Shown: in pieces, positions 25,996 through 34,869 of the stretch
How the letters are laid out: each line of letters begins with the position of its first letter
Numbering within the stretch: the first letter of the stretch is position 1
From: Gammaproteobacteria bacterium
GTDB taxonomy: Bacteria > Pseudomonadota > Gammaproteobacteria > Pseudomonadales > Pseudohongiellaceae
Direction of reading: 5' to 3'
Assembly: GCA_030832825.1 (NCBI GenBank)
Contig: JAURIJ010000024.1
Span: forward strand, 1 to 41,543
Length of the DNA: 41,543 bases
Program-made: the position numbers and the translations under genes
Notes under the pieces: generated by a model
Database searches by the model: none
What the model was told of the DNA's origin: nothing
What the model saw: the letters and a program-made list of their open reading frames with translations, nothing else

Positions 25996-27093
25996 GTGGA
26001 ATCCATCTATTACGTCGTGTGCTGGCACTGCCATCGCCGCTGCAAGCATTGCTATGAAGAGCGTTTTCGACCTTATGTGCGGGACGAACTGGAAGCCGTG
26101 GTGGCCGAGGCCGAACGCAATGCGCCGCGCATTGTCGCCAATCTGCCGGCGCGGCTGAGCTATCTCGATAACGGCGTCGAACGCAGTGGCCGGATCATTC
26201 TCTCGGGTGGGGACGTGCTGACCGAGCCCGTGCGCGAACGCGTGCTGTATCCCACGCTGCAAGCCATCCGCGAGAAGTATCGCGACCAGGGCGGCGTGCG
26301 CGTGGTGGTGCAGACCACGGGCGACCTGCTGACGCCCGCGATCATCGACGAGCTGCTGGCCCTGGGCGTCAATACCATTTCCGTGGCGGGCATGGACGAC
26401 TATCACGTCGGCATGGAAGGCGACAAACGCCAGAAGCTCATCGACAGGCTGCTGGCCATGTTCGCGGCGGCCGGCATGCAGAACTCCGCCATCTTCGAGC
26501 CGCGTCGGCCGGGCGAGGATATCGGGCCGCCCCTGTTCAACATGTTCGGGGCCACCGAGGACGCCTGGATCGGCAAGCTCTGGCCGCGTGGGCGTGCCTG
26601 GCAGAGCGGCCTGTCCAAGGCCACGCTGGAGGACAATTTCTGCAATGCCTGGTCAGGCGGCTTGAACTTTCTCAACCATGAGCACGCCGGGTCGGAGGTG
26701 TCCATCGACCCGACCGGCGATGTCTACCCCTGTTGCCTGAAGACGGCGCACCCCCTGGGCAATCTGGTGGAGGAGCCACTGCTGGAGATGCTCGATGGCC
26801 TGCGCGCGCTGCCCGCCCTGCAGGCCATCAATGCCGGCACGCCGCAGACCATGGGGCTCACCCATGGCTGGAGCGAGGCGCAGTTCCTCGAGGCGTGCCA
26901 CACCACCACACCGGACGGTCAGCCCTACCAGAATCTGTGCATCGGCTGTGACCGCTTCCACCAGCAGGTGCTGGGGGCGGTGCTGGACGAGGCCTCCCGC
27001 GAGCGTCGCGCGCGACGCCTGGGCGTGCTGGCGCGCAGCACTGTGGCGACGGGCAGCGTGAGCCCGGCAGAAGCGGGGACTCCCGCATGCTGA
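25996..27093 (+). CDS. radical SAM protein with SPASM-like C-terminal cysteines
   Basis: A 365-residue radical SAM enzyme of unknown reaction. The cluster motif CHRRCKHC (Cys12, Cys16, Cys19; CX3CX2C) binds the 4Fe-4S cluster that cleaves SAM. SGGDVLTEP is the GGE-like SAM-binding motif. The C-terminal part has additional cysteines (FCNAW, VYPCCLK, EACH, CIGCDRF) in a SPASM-like arrangement for an auxiliary cluster. The GTG at 25996 behind a seven-G run is preferred; ATG at 25942 is an alternative that would overlap the 99-residue gene by 29 bases. It overlaps the ABC substrate-binding gene by seven bases, so uptake of some ligand and this enzyme are co-expressed. Confidence 0.85.
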   Translation: MESIYYVVCWHCHRRCKHCYEERFRPYVRDELEAVVAEAERNAPRIVANLPARLSYLDNGVERSGRIILSGGDVLTEPVRERVLYPTLQAIREKYRDQGGVRVVVQTTGDLLTPAIIDELLALGVNTISVAGMDDYHVGMEGDKRQKLIDRLLAMFAAAGMQNSAIFEPRRPGEDIGPPLFNMFGATEDAWIGKLWPRGRAWQSGLSKATLEDNFCNAWSGGLNFLNHEHAGSEVSIDPTGDVYPCCLKTAHPLGNLVEEPLLEMLDGLRALPALQAINAGTPQTMGLTHGWSEAQFLEACHTTTPDGQPYQNLCIGCDRFHQQVLGAVLDEASRERRARRLGVLARSTVATGSVSPAEAGTPAC

Positions 27094-28295
27094 GAGCGTT
27101 GACGGGACTGCTCCTGCTGGCCGCGCTGGCCACCGCCAGCCGCGCTCAGACACCCGATCCGCACGACTGGGATGCGGTGCTGGCCGAGGCGCGTGGACAG
27201 ACCGTCTACTTCCACGCCTGGGCGGGTGACCCGCAGATCAATGCTTTCATCGCCTGGGCCGGTGAACAGCTGCAGGCGCAGCACGGCGTCAGCCTGCAGC
27301 ACGTGAAGATCGGCGACACGGCGGAGTCCGTCGCCCGCATCCTGGCCGAACGCATGGCCGGCAACGCCGATCGTGGCAGCGTCGACCTGCTCTGGGTGAA
27401 TGGCGAGAACTTCGCGGCCCTGAAGGCCAACGACCTGCTGTACGGCCCCTTCGCCGAGGCGCTGCCGAATTTCCCGCTGGTGCAGGCCGATCGCTTCCCC
27501 GAGATGCGCGAGGACTTCACCATTCCCGTGGACGGCTACGAGTCGCCCTGGACGCGCTCTCGGCTGGTGTTCTATTTCGACCCGGACGTGCTGCCGGAGC
27601 CGCCGCTCTCCATGGTCGAGCTGCTGGCCTGGAGTCAGGCCAATCCGGGGCTGTTCACCTATCCGCGACCGCCGGATTTCCTCGGCTCCACTTTCCTGAA
27701 ACAGGCGCTGCTGGAGCTGGTGGCCGAGCGCGAGGGGCTCTACCAGAGCGTGGACCCGGCGCAGTTCGACGCCGTCACCGCGCCGCTGTGGGCCTTTCTC
27801 GATGCGCTGCATCCCACGCTGCTGCGCGGCGGGCGCAGTTTCCCGGGCAATGGCGGCGAACTGCGGCGCATGCTGGGCGATGGCGAGATCGCGCTGGCCT
27901 TCTCTTTCAGTCCGGCCGAGGCCAGTGCCGGCATCCTGGCTGGCGAGCTGCCGCCGACGGTGCGCAGCTTCGTGCCGCGCGACGGCAGCATCGGCAATGT
28001 CAGCTTCCTGGCCATTCCCTTCAATGCGCCGGCCCGCGCCGGGGCGCTGGTGGCGGCCAATTACCTGCTGTCGCCCGAGGCTCAGGCCCGGGCCTATTCG
28101 CCCGAGGTCATGGGCAGCACCACCGTGCTCAGCATGGAGGCCCTGAGCGCCGTCGACCGGGCGCGCTTCGAGGCCATCGATCCGGGGCCTGCCACGCTGC
28201 CGCCCCAGGCGCTGGGAGCGCCACTGCGCGAGCCGCATCCGTCCTGGATGGAGGCGCTGGAGCAAGCCTGGCTGGCGCGCTACGGAGTGCGCTGA
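27087..28295 (+). CDS. ynjB: ABC transporter periplasmic substrate-binding protein, YnjB-like
   Basis: A 402-residue periplasmic binding protein (signal peptide to about SRAQ, residue 21) similar in size and layout to E. coli YnjB (388 residues). Segments such as VDLLWVNGENFAALK and VPVDGYESPW-like text agree with that group. The gene is followed at one base by the permease gene and then by the ATPase gene, the order ynjBCD. The substrate of YnjBCD systems is not established. The nearby Mo-storage-type genes make an oxyanion one possibility, by proximity only. Confidence 0.87.
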   Translation: MLRALTGLLLLAALATASRAQTPDPHDWDAVLAEARGQTVYFHAWAGDPQINAFIAWAGEQLQAQHGVSLQHVKIGDTAESVARILAERMAGNADRGSVDLLWVNGENFAALKANDLLYGPFAEALPNFPLVQADRFPEMREDFTIPVDGYESPWTRSRLVFYFDPDVLPEPPLSMVELLAWSQANPGLFTYPRPPDFLGSTFLKQALLELVAEREGLYQSVDPAQFDAVTAPLWAFLDALHPTLLRGGRSFPGNGGELRRMLGDGEIALAFSFSPAEASAGILAGELPPTVRSFVPRDGSIGNVSFLAIPFNAPARAGALVAANYLLSPEAQARAYSPEVMGSTTVLSMEALSAVDRARFEAIDPGPATLPPQALGAPLREPHPSWMEALEQAWLARYGVR

Positions 28296-28296
28296 G

Positions 28297-29979
28297 GTGC
28301 TGCTGCGTGCGGCTCCCTGGCTGGTCATCGGCCTGCTGCTGGCACCCGTCGCCCTCGGCGTGGGGCTGACGCTGCTGCCGGCCTTCGGCTATCTGCCCGT
28401 GCTGGGCGGCGACACCTTCAGCCTGACGCCCTGGCGGGAGCTGCTGGCCATGCCCGGTCTCGGGCGTAGTGTCCAGCTCAGCGTGCTGTCCGGCGTGCTC
28501 ACGCCGCTGCTGGCGCTGGCCATCGTGCTGATGTTCCTGGCGGGTTCGTCGGGCACCGCCCTCGAACGCTGGCTGCGTCGCCTCGTTGCGCCTTTGCTGG
28601 CGGTGCCCCATGCGGCGGCTGCCTTCGGTCTCGCCTTCCTGATCGCCCCCGCGGGCCTGCTGTCTCGCCTCGTGTCGCCCTCGCTGACGGGATGGGAGCG
28701 GCCGCCTGATCTGCTGATCGTCAACGACCCCTGGGGCCTCGCCATGATGCTGGCCCTGATCCTCAAGGAAGTGCCGTTCCTGCTGCTGATGGCCCTGGCA
28801 GCGCTGCCGCAGTGCGAGCCCGGGCCGCGCGTCACCCTGGCGCGCTCACTTGGCTACCGGCCGGCCGTGGCGTGGCTGCTCTGTGTGCTGCCTGCGCTCT
28901 ACCCGTTGCTGCGACTGCCCGTGTATGCCGTGATCGCCTATGCCAGTGCGACGGTGGACGTGGCCATGATCCTCGGGCCGACCCTCCCTGCCACGCTCAG
29001 CGTGAGCGTGCTGCAGTGGTTCTCTGACCCCGATTTGAGCCTGCGTTTCCAGGCGGCGGCCGGCGCGGTGCTGCAATTGGGGGTGACCGCTTTGGCGATG
29101 CTGCTGTGGCGGCTGCTGGAAATGCTGGCGGCGCTGGCCGGCCGGCACTGGCTGGCCGCGGGCCAGCGCGAGCGGGGCGAGGTCGTGCTGCGCCACACCG
29201 GTCGACTGGGCGTCGCGTTCCTGCTGGCCCTGGCGCTGGGCAGTCTGGTGGCGCTGCTGCTGAACTCGGTGGCGGGCTTCTGGCGTTTTCCCGATGCACT
29301 GCCAGGCAACTGGACCCTGCAGACCTGGTCGCGGGCGCTGCCCGAAGTGCTCGCGCCGCTCGGCAACACCCTGCTGCTGGGCGGTGCTTCGACCTGCATC
29401 GCGGTGACACTGTGCCTGGCAGTGCTGGAGGCCGAAGCGCGGCACGGGCGGCGGTTGGCCCCGGCCCTGTGGCTGATCTACCTGCCCCTGCTGGTGCCGC
29501 AGATCGCCTTTCTGTTCGGCCTGATCGTGGCCACCGAATTCCTGCGCTGGACGCCGGATGCCTGGCTGGTGCTGTTCGCCCACCTGCTGTTCGTGCTGCC
29601 CTATGTCTTTCTGTCGCTCTCGGAGGCCTGGCGGCATCTGGACCCGCGCTGGACCCAGCTGGCGATCACCCTGGGAGCCTCGCCGTGGCGCGGTTTCTGG
29701 CGCATCCGGCTGCCGCTGCTGCTCGGGCCGTGTCTGAGTGCCGCAGCGGTTGGCCTGGCGGTCAGTGTCGGGCAATATCTCGCGACCCAGCTGCCCGGGG
29801 CCGGCAGGGTGCCGACGCTGACCACCGAAGCCGTCGCCCTGGCGGCCGGGGGCAATCGCGGCATCATCGCTGTCTGGGCTCTGTTGCAGGCGGCGCTGCC
29901 GATGCTGGGCTTCGCCCTGGCCCTGCTGGTCCCGCGCCTGGTGTGGCGCCATCGTCTTGGCATGAGGAGCACGCCGTGA
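28297..29979 (+). CDS. ynjC: ABC transporter permease, YnjC-like (fused two-domain)
   Basis: A 560-residue inner-membrane permease with about 12 helices, made of two fused BPD-transport-type domains. The EAA-like loops are visible around ALPQCEPGPRVTLARSLGYR and TQLAITLGASPWRGFWRIRL. GTG at 28297 lies one base after the ynjB stop, implying re-initiation. Length is close to E. coli YnjC (511 residues). The C-terminus overlaps the GTG start of the ATPase gene by four bases. Confidence 0.88.
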   Translation: MLLRAAPWLVIGLLLAPVALGVGLTLLPAFGYLPVLGGDTFSLTPWRELLAMPGLGRSVQLSVLSGVLTPLLALAIVLMFLAGSSGTALERWLRRLVAPLLAVPHAAAAFGLAFLIAPAGLLSRLVSPSLTGWERPPDLLIVNDPWGLAMMLALILKEVPFLLLMALAALPQCEPGPRVTLARSLGYRPAVAWLLCVLPALYPLLRLPVYAVIAYASATVDVAMILGPTLPATLSVSVLQWFSDPDLSLRFQAAAGAVLQLGVTALAMLLWRLLEMLAALAGRHWLAAGQRERGEVVLRHTGRLGVAFLLALALGSLVALLLNSVAGFWRFPDALPGNWTLQTWSRALPEVLAPLGNTLLLGGASTCIAVTLCLAVLEAEARHGRRLAPALWLIYLPLLVPQIAFLFGLIVATEFLRWTPDAWLVLFAHLLFVLPYVFLSLSEAWRHLDPRWTQLAITLGASPWRGFWRIRLPLLLGPCLSAAAVGLAVSVGQYLATQLPGAGRVPTLTTEAVALAAGGNRGIIAVWALLQAALPMLGFALALLVPRLVWRHRLGMRSTP

Positions 29980-30623
29980 ACAGTGCAAGCGCCCCCGGCG
30001 CGACCCATCGACTCCAGCTGGAGGACGTGCGACTGAGTCTGCAGGGCAGAGAGCTGCTGCGTCTGAGCGCCGAGCTGACGGCCGGCGAGATTCTCTGCGT
30101 GATGGGGCCGTCCGGCTCGGGCAAGTCCAGTCTGCTGGCCTTTCTGGCAGGCTTTCTGGCGCCGGCGTTCGCGGCTTCGGGCCGCGTTCATCTGGACGGA
30201 CGTGATGTCTTGCAGTTGCCGGCCGAGCAGCGCCGCATCGGTCTGCTGTTCCAGGACCCGCTGCTGTTTCCGCATCTGTCCGTGGGCGGCAATCTGCGCT
30301 TCGCCCTGCCCGCGGCCTGCCCGGACAAGCCGGCGCGCGTCGAGGCCGCGCTGGCGTCCGTGGGGCTTGCCGGCTTTGCCGAGCGCGACCCGGCCACGCT
30401 CTCGGGCGGGCAGAAGTCGCGCGTCGCCCTGCAGCGTCTGCTGCTGAGCGAGCCTCATGCAGTGCTGCTGGACGAGCCCTTCTCGCGTCTGGACACGGCG
30501 CTGCGCCGCGAGGTGCGTACCCTGGTGTTCCAGACCCTGCAGGCGGCCGGCCTGCCGAGCGTGCTGGTGACTCACGACCCGGAAGATGCCGAGGCGGCCG
30601 GCGGTCGTGTGGTGCAGCTGTGA
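29976..30623 (+). CDS. ynjD: ABC transporter ATP-binding protein, YnjD-like
   Basis: A 215-residue cytoplasmic ATPase (E. coli YnjD: 217). Walker A is GPSGSGKSS, the signature LSGGQKSR, and Walker B AVLLDEPFSRLD, with the switch histidine in VLVTHDPEDA. GTG at 29976 overlaps the permease stop. It is the last gene of the ABC unit; 81 bases separate it from the MosB-like gene. Confidence 0.93.
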   Translation: MNSASAPGATHRLQLEDVRLSLQGRELLRLSAELTAGEILCVMGPSGSGKSSLLAFLAGFLAPAFAASGRVHLDGRDVLQLPAEQRRIGLLFQDPLLFPHLSVGGNLRFALPAACPDKPARVEAALASVGLAGFAERDPATLSGGQKSRVALQRLLLSEPHAVLLDEPFSRLDTALRREVRTLVFQTLQAAGLPSVLVTHDPEDAEAAGGRVVQL

Positions 30624-30704
30624 TTTGCCGTGGCGGGGCGGCGCGTACTAGCATTCGCCCCGATTCGTCACCCCTGCTGAATACTGCTCAAGGACCTGCT
30701 TCCC

Positions 30705-31520
30705 ATGAACCCCTCTCTACTGACTGAACTCGGGGCCGCGCTCGTCGCCGGCAATCTCACCGACAAGAGCCTGCTGGCGCGCACCGGGGACACCCCGAAC
30801 CTGCAGATCCTGCCCCAGGCCAATGTCATCAAGATCGGAGGTCAGAGCTTCATTGATCGCGGTCGCAGCGCCGTGTATCCGCTGATCCGCGAGATCAAGC
30901 AGGCGCTGCCCGAGCATCAGATGATCATCGGCACCGGGGCCGGCACCCGGGCGCGCCACGCCTACAGCGTGGGCATCGAGCTGGGCATGCCCACCGGCGT
31001 GCTCAGTGTGCTGGGCACCTTCGTCAGCATGCAGAACGCCCGCATGCTCCACTACTTGCTGGCCGATGCGGGCATCCCCTTCATCGAGCCCGCCCAGTTC
31101 CCGCAGTTGCCGCTCTACCTGGCCGAGCGCCGCGCCGCCATCTTCTTCGGCATGCCGCCCTATACCTTTTGGCAGCGCAACCCGGAGGTGGGGCGCATTC
31201 CGCCACACCGGACCGACACGGGCGCCTACCTGATCAGCGAGACCTTCGGCGCGCGCAGCATGATCTACGTGAAGGACGAGGACGGGCTCTACACCGCCGA
31301 CCCGAAGAAGGACAAGCATGCCCGCTTCATTCCGCACATCACGGTGGCTGAGCTCAAGGCCATGGACCTGCAGGACGTGGTGGTGGAGCACAGCGTGCTG
31401 GACATGATGGCGAATGCGCGCAACCGGCGTTCCATCCAGATCATCAACGGCCTCGTCGAAGGCAATCTGACCCGCGCCCTCAACGGTGAGGCCGTGGGCA
31501 CCATCATCACCGCAGACTGA
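30705..31520 (+). CDS. mosB: molybdenum storage protein subunit, MosB-like
   Basis: A 271-residue amino-acid-kinase-fold protein of the UMP-kinase-related MoSto family, which stores molybdate or tungstate as polyoxometalate clusters inside an alpha3-beta3 cage with ATP hydrolysis. VIKIGGQSFIDRGR, IGTGAGTRARHAYS, FGMPPYTFWQRNP, RTDTGAYLISETFG and VKDEDGLYTADPKKDK closely follow the A. vinelandii beta subunit as I recall it; length agrees (about 270). AAGGA lies upstream of the ATG. The MosA-like subunit gene follows after nine bases. Confidence 0.88.
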   Translation: MNPSLLTELGAALVAGNLTDKSLLARTGDTPNLQILPQANVIKIGGQSFIDRGRSAVYPLIREIKQALPEHQMIIGTGAGTRARHAYSVGIELGMPTGVLSVLGTFVSMQNARMLHYLLADAGIPFIEPAQFPQLPLYLAERRAAIFFGMPPYTFWQRNPEVGRIPPHRTDTGAYLISETFGARSMIYVKDEDGLYTADPKKDKHARFIPHITVAELKAMDLQDVVVEHSVLDMMANARNRRSIQIINGLVEGNLTRALNGEAVGTIITAD

Positions 31521-31529
31521 GGGCACGCC

Positions 31530-32363
31530 ATGACCCAGCACACCCCCCCTGACAAGCGCCACCACATGCAGTCCCTGCTGGCCCGCGAGAGCCTGCTCGA
31601 CAAGGACGTGATGGCCGGCACCGAAACGCCCGTGTTCCGCATGCTGCCTCATGTGCATGTCGTGAAGATTGGTGGCAGTTCTCTCTTGGAGGCTGGCCGC
31701 GACGTGGTCATGCCGGTGGTCGACGCCCTGGGCGAGGTGCTCAAGTCGCAGAAGCTGATTCTGGGCGTGGGCGCCGGAGCACGCAGCCGCCACGTGTTCT
31801 CCATCGGGCTGGATCTCGGCTTGCCCACCGGCGTGCTGGCCCAGGTCAGCGTGGCCGATGCCCTGGGCAATGCCCACATCCTCGGCACTCTGCTGGCGCC
31901 CCATGGCGTCACGGCCATTCCGCCGGAGATCTTCGGGCATCTGCTGCCCCTGTTCATGCATGCCGTGCCCGGTGTGATCTTCAACGGCGTGCCGCCGTAT
32001 TCGCTCTGGGAGCATCCGCCCGCCGTGGGCAAGATTCCGCCGCATCGCACCGATGCCGGCTGTCTGATCCTGGCGGAATGCTTCGGCTGCAAGTCGGTCA
32101 CCCTGGTGAAGGATGTCGACGGCCTGCACACCGAGGATCCGAAGCACAATCCTGCCGCGCCCCTGATCGAGCGCATCAGCGTCAGTGCCCTGCGCGCGCT
32201 GGCACTGCCGACGCTGCCGTTCGACGAGGCGCTGCTGGACGTGCTGGACACCGCGCGCTGTGTGCGCTCGTTCCAACTGATCAACGGCCGCCGGCCCGAG
32301 CTGATCGCCCGGGCCCTGCGCGGCGAACACGTGGGCACCATCGTCCACGCCGACACGGACTGA
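31530..32363 (+). CDS. mosA: molybdenum storage protein subunit, MosA-like
   Basis: A 277-residue paralogue of the preceding gene, sharing the amino-acid-kinase fold (VVKIGGSSLLEAGRD, GVGAGARSRHVFSIGLD, KIPPHRTDAGCLIL, VKDVDGLHTEDPKHN). Its ARSRHVFSIGLDLGLPTGV section favours the alpha subunit. The histidine run after PPY that I recall in the A. vinelandii alpha subunit is absent: here it reads PPYSLWEHPP, like a beta subunit. The two subunits would form the storage cage; cluster chemistry may differ. Confidence 0.85.
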   Translation: MTQHTPPDKRHHMQSLLARESLLDKDVMAGTETPVFRMLPHVHVVKIGGSSLLEAGRDVVMPVVDALGEVLKSQKLILGVGAGARSRHVFSIGLDLGLPTGVLAQVSVADALGNAHILGTLLAPHGVTAIPPEIFGHLLPLFMHAVPGVIFNGVPPYSLWEHPPAVGKIPPHRTDAGCLILAECFGCKSVTLVKDVDGLHTEDPKHNPAAPLIERISVSALRALALPTLPFDEALLDVLDTARCVRSFQLINGRRPELIARALRGEHVGTIVHADTD

Positions 32364-32422
32364 GACGCCATGGCGATGTCCGTGCTGCCTGCCAACGCCC
32401 CGGGTCGGGGAGCCGCCCCGCG

Positions 32423-34030
32423 ATGAAGCGCCGTCGCCTGCTGCAATGGCTGGCCGGACTCGGCCTGAGCGCGGGGGGTGCCTGGGTGCTGTGGCGGCCG
32501 CAGAAGCCGGAACCTCTGCCGCTGGAGCAAACGGCGGCCGGCGTGCAGTTTCCCACCATCGGCATCGCGCCCGGCCTGGTGGGACAGAACCCTTTGCGCA
32601 TTCCCGAGCTGCTGGAAGGCGAGCTGCGCGACGGTGTGCGCCATTTCGCCCTGCGGACGCAGCACGGCCTGACCCGCTTCTTCCCCGAGTTCGAGACCGC
32701 CACGCTGGGCATCAACGGCAGCTATCTCGGGCCCACGCTGCGCCTGCGCTGCGGCGAGCCGATCGCCATCGATGTGCACAACGCCATGAATGAAGCCACC
32801 ACGCTGCACTGGCACGGCCTCCATGTGCCGGCGGTGATGGACGGCGGCCCGCATCAGATCATCGCGCCCGACGCGCGCTGGCAGGCGGCGTTCACCCTCG
32901 ATCAGCACGCGTCCACCTGCTGGTATCACTCGCATCTGCACCACCGCACCGGGCATCAGGTCTATCACGGCCTGGCCGGCATGCTGCTGGTGGAGAGAGC
33001 CGAGACGGACGCGCTGGCGCTGCCGTCCCGCTATGGCGTGGACGATGTGCCGCTGATCCTGCAGGACCGCCGCTTCGGCGAGAACGGCGTGCTGGAATAC
33101 CCGACGGATGTCAGCACCCTGATGCGCGGCGTGCGCGGCGAGACCCTGCTGGTCAATGGCACGCTGGCACCGTATCTGGAGGTCCCCACGCAGAAACTGC
33201 GGCTGCGTCTGTTGAACGCGGCCAATGCGCGCAGTTTCACCATCGCCCGCAGCGACGAGCAGCCCTTCGCCTTGATCGCCGGCGACAGCTCCTTCCTGGA
33301 AGCGCCCCTGCAGGTGGCCAGTGTCACCTTGTCGCCCGGCGAGCGTGCGGAGATCGTGCTGGACATCGCGCCCGGCCAGCCGTTCTTCCTGGTCAATCTG
33401 CCCGTGTCGCCCTATCCAGCGTTCTACAACGGGCAGATGAACGGCATGATGCGCTCGCTCGACAAGGATGCCTTCGATGTCCTGGAGGTGCGCCCTGCGG
33501 CCACGCTGGAGCCTTCCGCCGAGTTGCCCGCTGTGCTCACCACGCTCGCGCGTCTGCGTGCCGAGGAGGCCACGGTGTCGCGTTATTTCGAGCTGGGCAT
33601 GGGCAACGGCCCGGGCAACGGTGGAGGCAGGGAAGGGCGCGGCGCGGGGGGCGGCGGCAACGGCGGCGGCAATGGCGGCGGCTTCGGCGGAGGGGTGTTC
33701 AAGCTCAACGGCATGACCATGGACATGAATCGCATCGACTTCGAGGTGCAGGACGGCGCCGTGGAAATCTGGGAGCTGCGCAACATCTCGCCCATGATTC
33801 ACCCCTTCCACATCCACAAGGTCCATTTCGAGATCCTGGACCGCAACGGCCAGCCGCCACCGCCGGAAGAGCGTGGCCTGAAGGACACGGTGCGGGTGCA
33901 CATCTCCGAGACAGTGCGGGTCATCGCGCGCTTTGCCGGACACCCCGACCCGGTGCATCCCTACATGTTTCACTGCCACATTCTCGAGCACGAGGATCAC
34001 GGCATGATGGGCCAGTTTGTAGTTGTCTGA
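32423..34030 (+). CDS. CueO-type multicopper oxidase
   Basis: A 535-residue probable cuprous oxidase or laccase-like enzyme, exported by Tat ([19 protein letters not shown]: twin-arginine, hydrophobic core). Copper ligands are complete: HWHGLH (129-134), WYHSHLH (167-173), [10 protein letters not shown] and the C-terminal [13 protein letters not shown] (T1-T2/T3 bridge, axial Met). Where CueO has a methionine-rich segment, this protein has a glycine-rich stretch encoded at about 33598-33699 ([14 protein letters not shown], then GGG repeats). ATG 32423 has GGGGAG upstream at 32407-32412. An 18-codon open frame at 32370-32426 ends across the ATG. Likely role: oxidising Cu(I) or other metals in the periplasm. 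Confidence 0.9.
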   Translation: MKRRRLLQWLAGLGLSAGGAWVLWRPQKPEPLPLEQTAAGVQFPTIGIAPGLVGQNPLRIPELLEGELRDGVRHFALRTQHGLTRFFPEFETATLGINGSYLGPTLRLRCGEPIAIDVHNAMNEATTLHWHGLHVPAVMDGGPHQIIAPDARWQAAFTLDQHASTCWYHSHLHHRTGHQVYHGLAGMLLVERAETDALALPSRYGVDDVPLILQDRRFGENGVLEYPTDVSTLMRGVRGETLLVNGTLAPYLEVPTQKLRLRLLNAANARSFTIARSDEQPFALIAGDSSFLEAPLQVASVTLSPGERAEIVLDIAPGQPFFLVNLPVSPYPAFYNGQMNGMMRSLDKDAFDVLEVRPAATLEPSAELPAVLTTLARLRAEEATVSRYFELGMGNGPGNGGGREGRGAGGGGNGGGNGGGFGGGVFKLNGMTMDMNRIDFEVQDGAVEIWELRNISPMIHPFHIHKVHFEILDRNGQPPPPEERGLKDTVRVHISETVRVIARFAGHPDPVHPYMFHCHILEHEDHGMMGQFVVV

Positions 34031-34115
34031 GCCTTGCGCCAGCACGTATCATCTGCGGCCTTCAAGCCCGCGAAATGCCGGGCAATTCGCATCGACACGC
34101 AGGACGAGACCGCAC

Positions 34116-34817
34116 ATGGGCGCACAGTGGAAAGCCAAGCACAAAGAGCTGGCGGCCAACGCCAAGGGCCGCATCTTCACCAAACTCACCAAGGAAATCA
34201 TGGTGGCCGCGCGCAACGGCGCCGACCCGGACATGAACCCGCGTCTGCGCCTGGCGGTGGAAGCCGCCAAGAAGGCCTCCATGACGCGCGAGACCCTGGA
34301 ACGCGCCATCAAGAAGGGCGCCGGCCTGCTCGATGATGCCGTGCATTACGAGAAGGCCATCTACGAGGGCTTCGCGCCACATCAGGTGCCCGTGATCGTG
34401 GAATGCCTGACCGACAACACCAATCGCACCTACTCCAGCATGCGTGTGCTGTTCCGCAAGGGGCAGCTGGGCAGCTCGGGTTCGGTGGCCTGGGACTTCG
34501 ACTACCTCGGCATGATCGAAGCCGTGTCCGTAGCCACTGATGCCGACCCGGAACTGGCGGCCATCGAGGCCGGCGCGCAGGATCTGGAGGTGGGCGACGA
34601 AGGCACGCTGTTCCTGACCGAACCCACCGACCTGGATGCGGTGTGCAAGGCGCTGCCGAACTTTGGCTTCAAGGTGGAGTCGGCCAAGCTGGGCTATCGC
34701 CCGAAGAATCCGGTGAAGCTCAGTGGTGAGGCCCTCGAGGAAGTCGAGGCATTCCTCGATGCCATCGACGGCGACGACGACGTGCAGACGGTCTACGCCG
34801 GGCTTGCATCCGACTGA
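34116..34817 (+). CDS. YebC/TACO1-family protein
   Basis: A 233-residue cytoplasmic protein of the YebC/PmpR family, members of which act in transcription control or in relieving ribosome stalling at polyproline. [36 protein letters not shown] and [18 protein letters not shown] are diagnostic. The start [18 protein letters not shown] departs from the usual MAGHSKWANIKHRK, placing it in a divergent subgroup (a second YebC-type copy may exist elsewhere). The ATG at 34116 has AGGACGAG just upstream. It lies between the copper oxidase and dps. Confidence 0.9.
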   Translation: MGAQWKAKHKELAANAKGRIFTKLTKEIMVAARNGADPDMNPRLRLAVEAAKKASMTRETLERAIKKGAGLLDDAVHYEKAIYEGFAPHQVPVIVECLTDNTNRTYSSMRVLFRKGQLGSSGSVAWDFDYLGMIEAVSVATDADPELAAIEAGAQDLEVGDEGTLFLTEPTDLDAVCKALPNFGFKVESAKLGYRPKNPVKLSGEALEEVEAFLDAIDGDDDVQTVYAGLASD

Positions 34818-34869
34818 TTCGCCACCACTGAAGGGACTGAACATCGTCCTCATGACCAAGGAGACCCCC

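Noticed and set aside
30624-30704. Search for a ModE operator or molybdenum-cofactor riboswitch before the MosB-like gene
   Set aside because: Only 81 bases are available and no inverted TATA-type ModE site or riboswitch-like pairing is visible.
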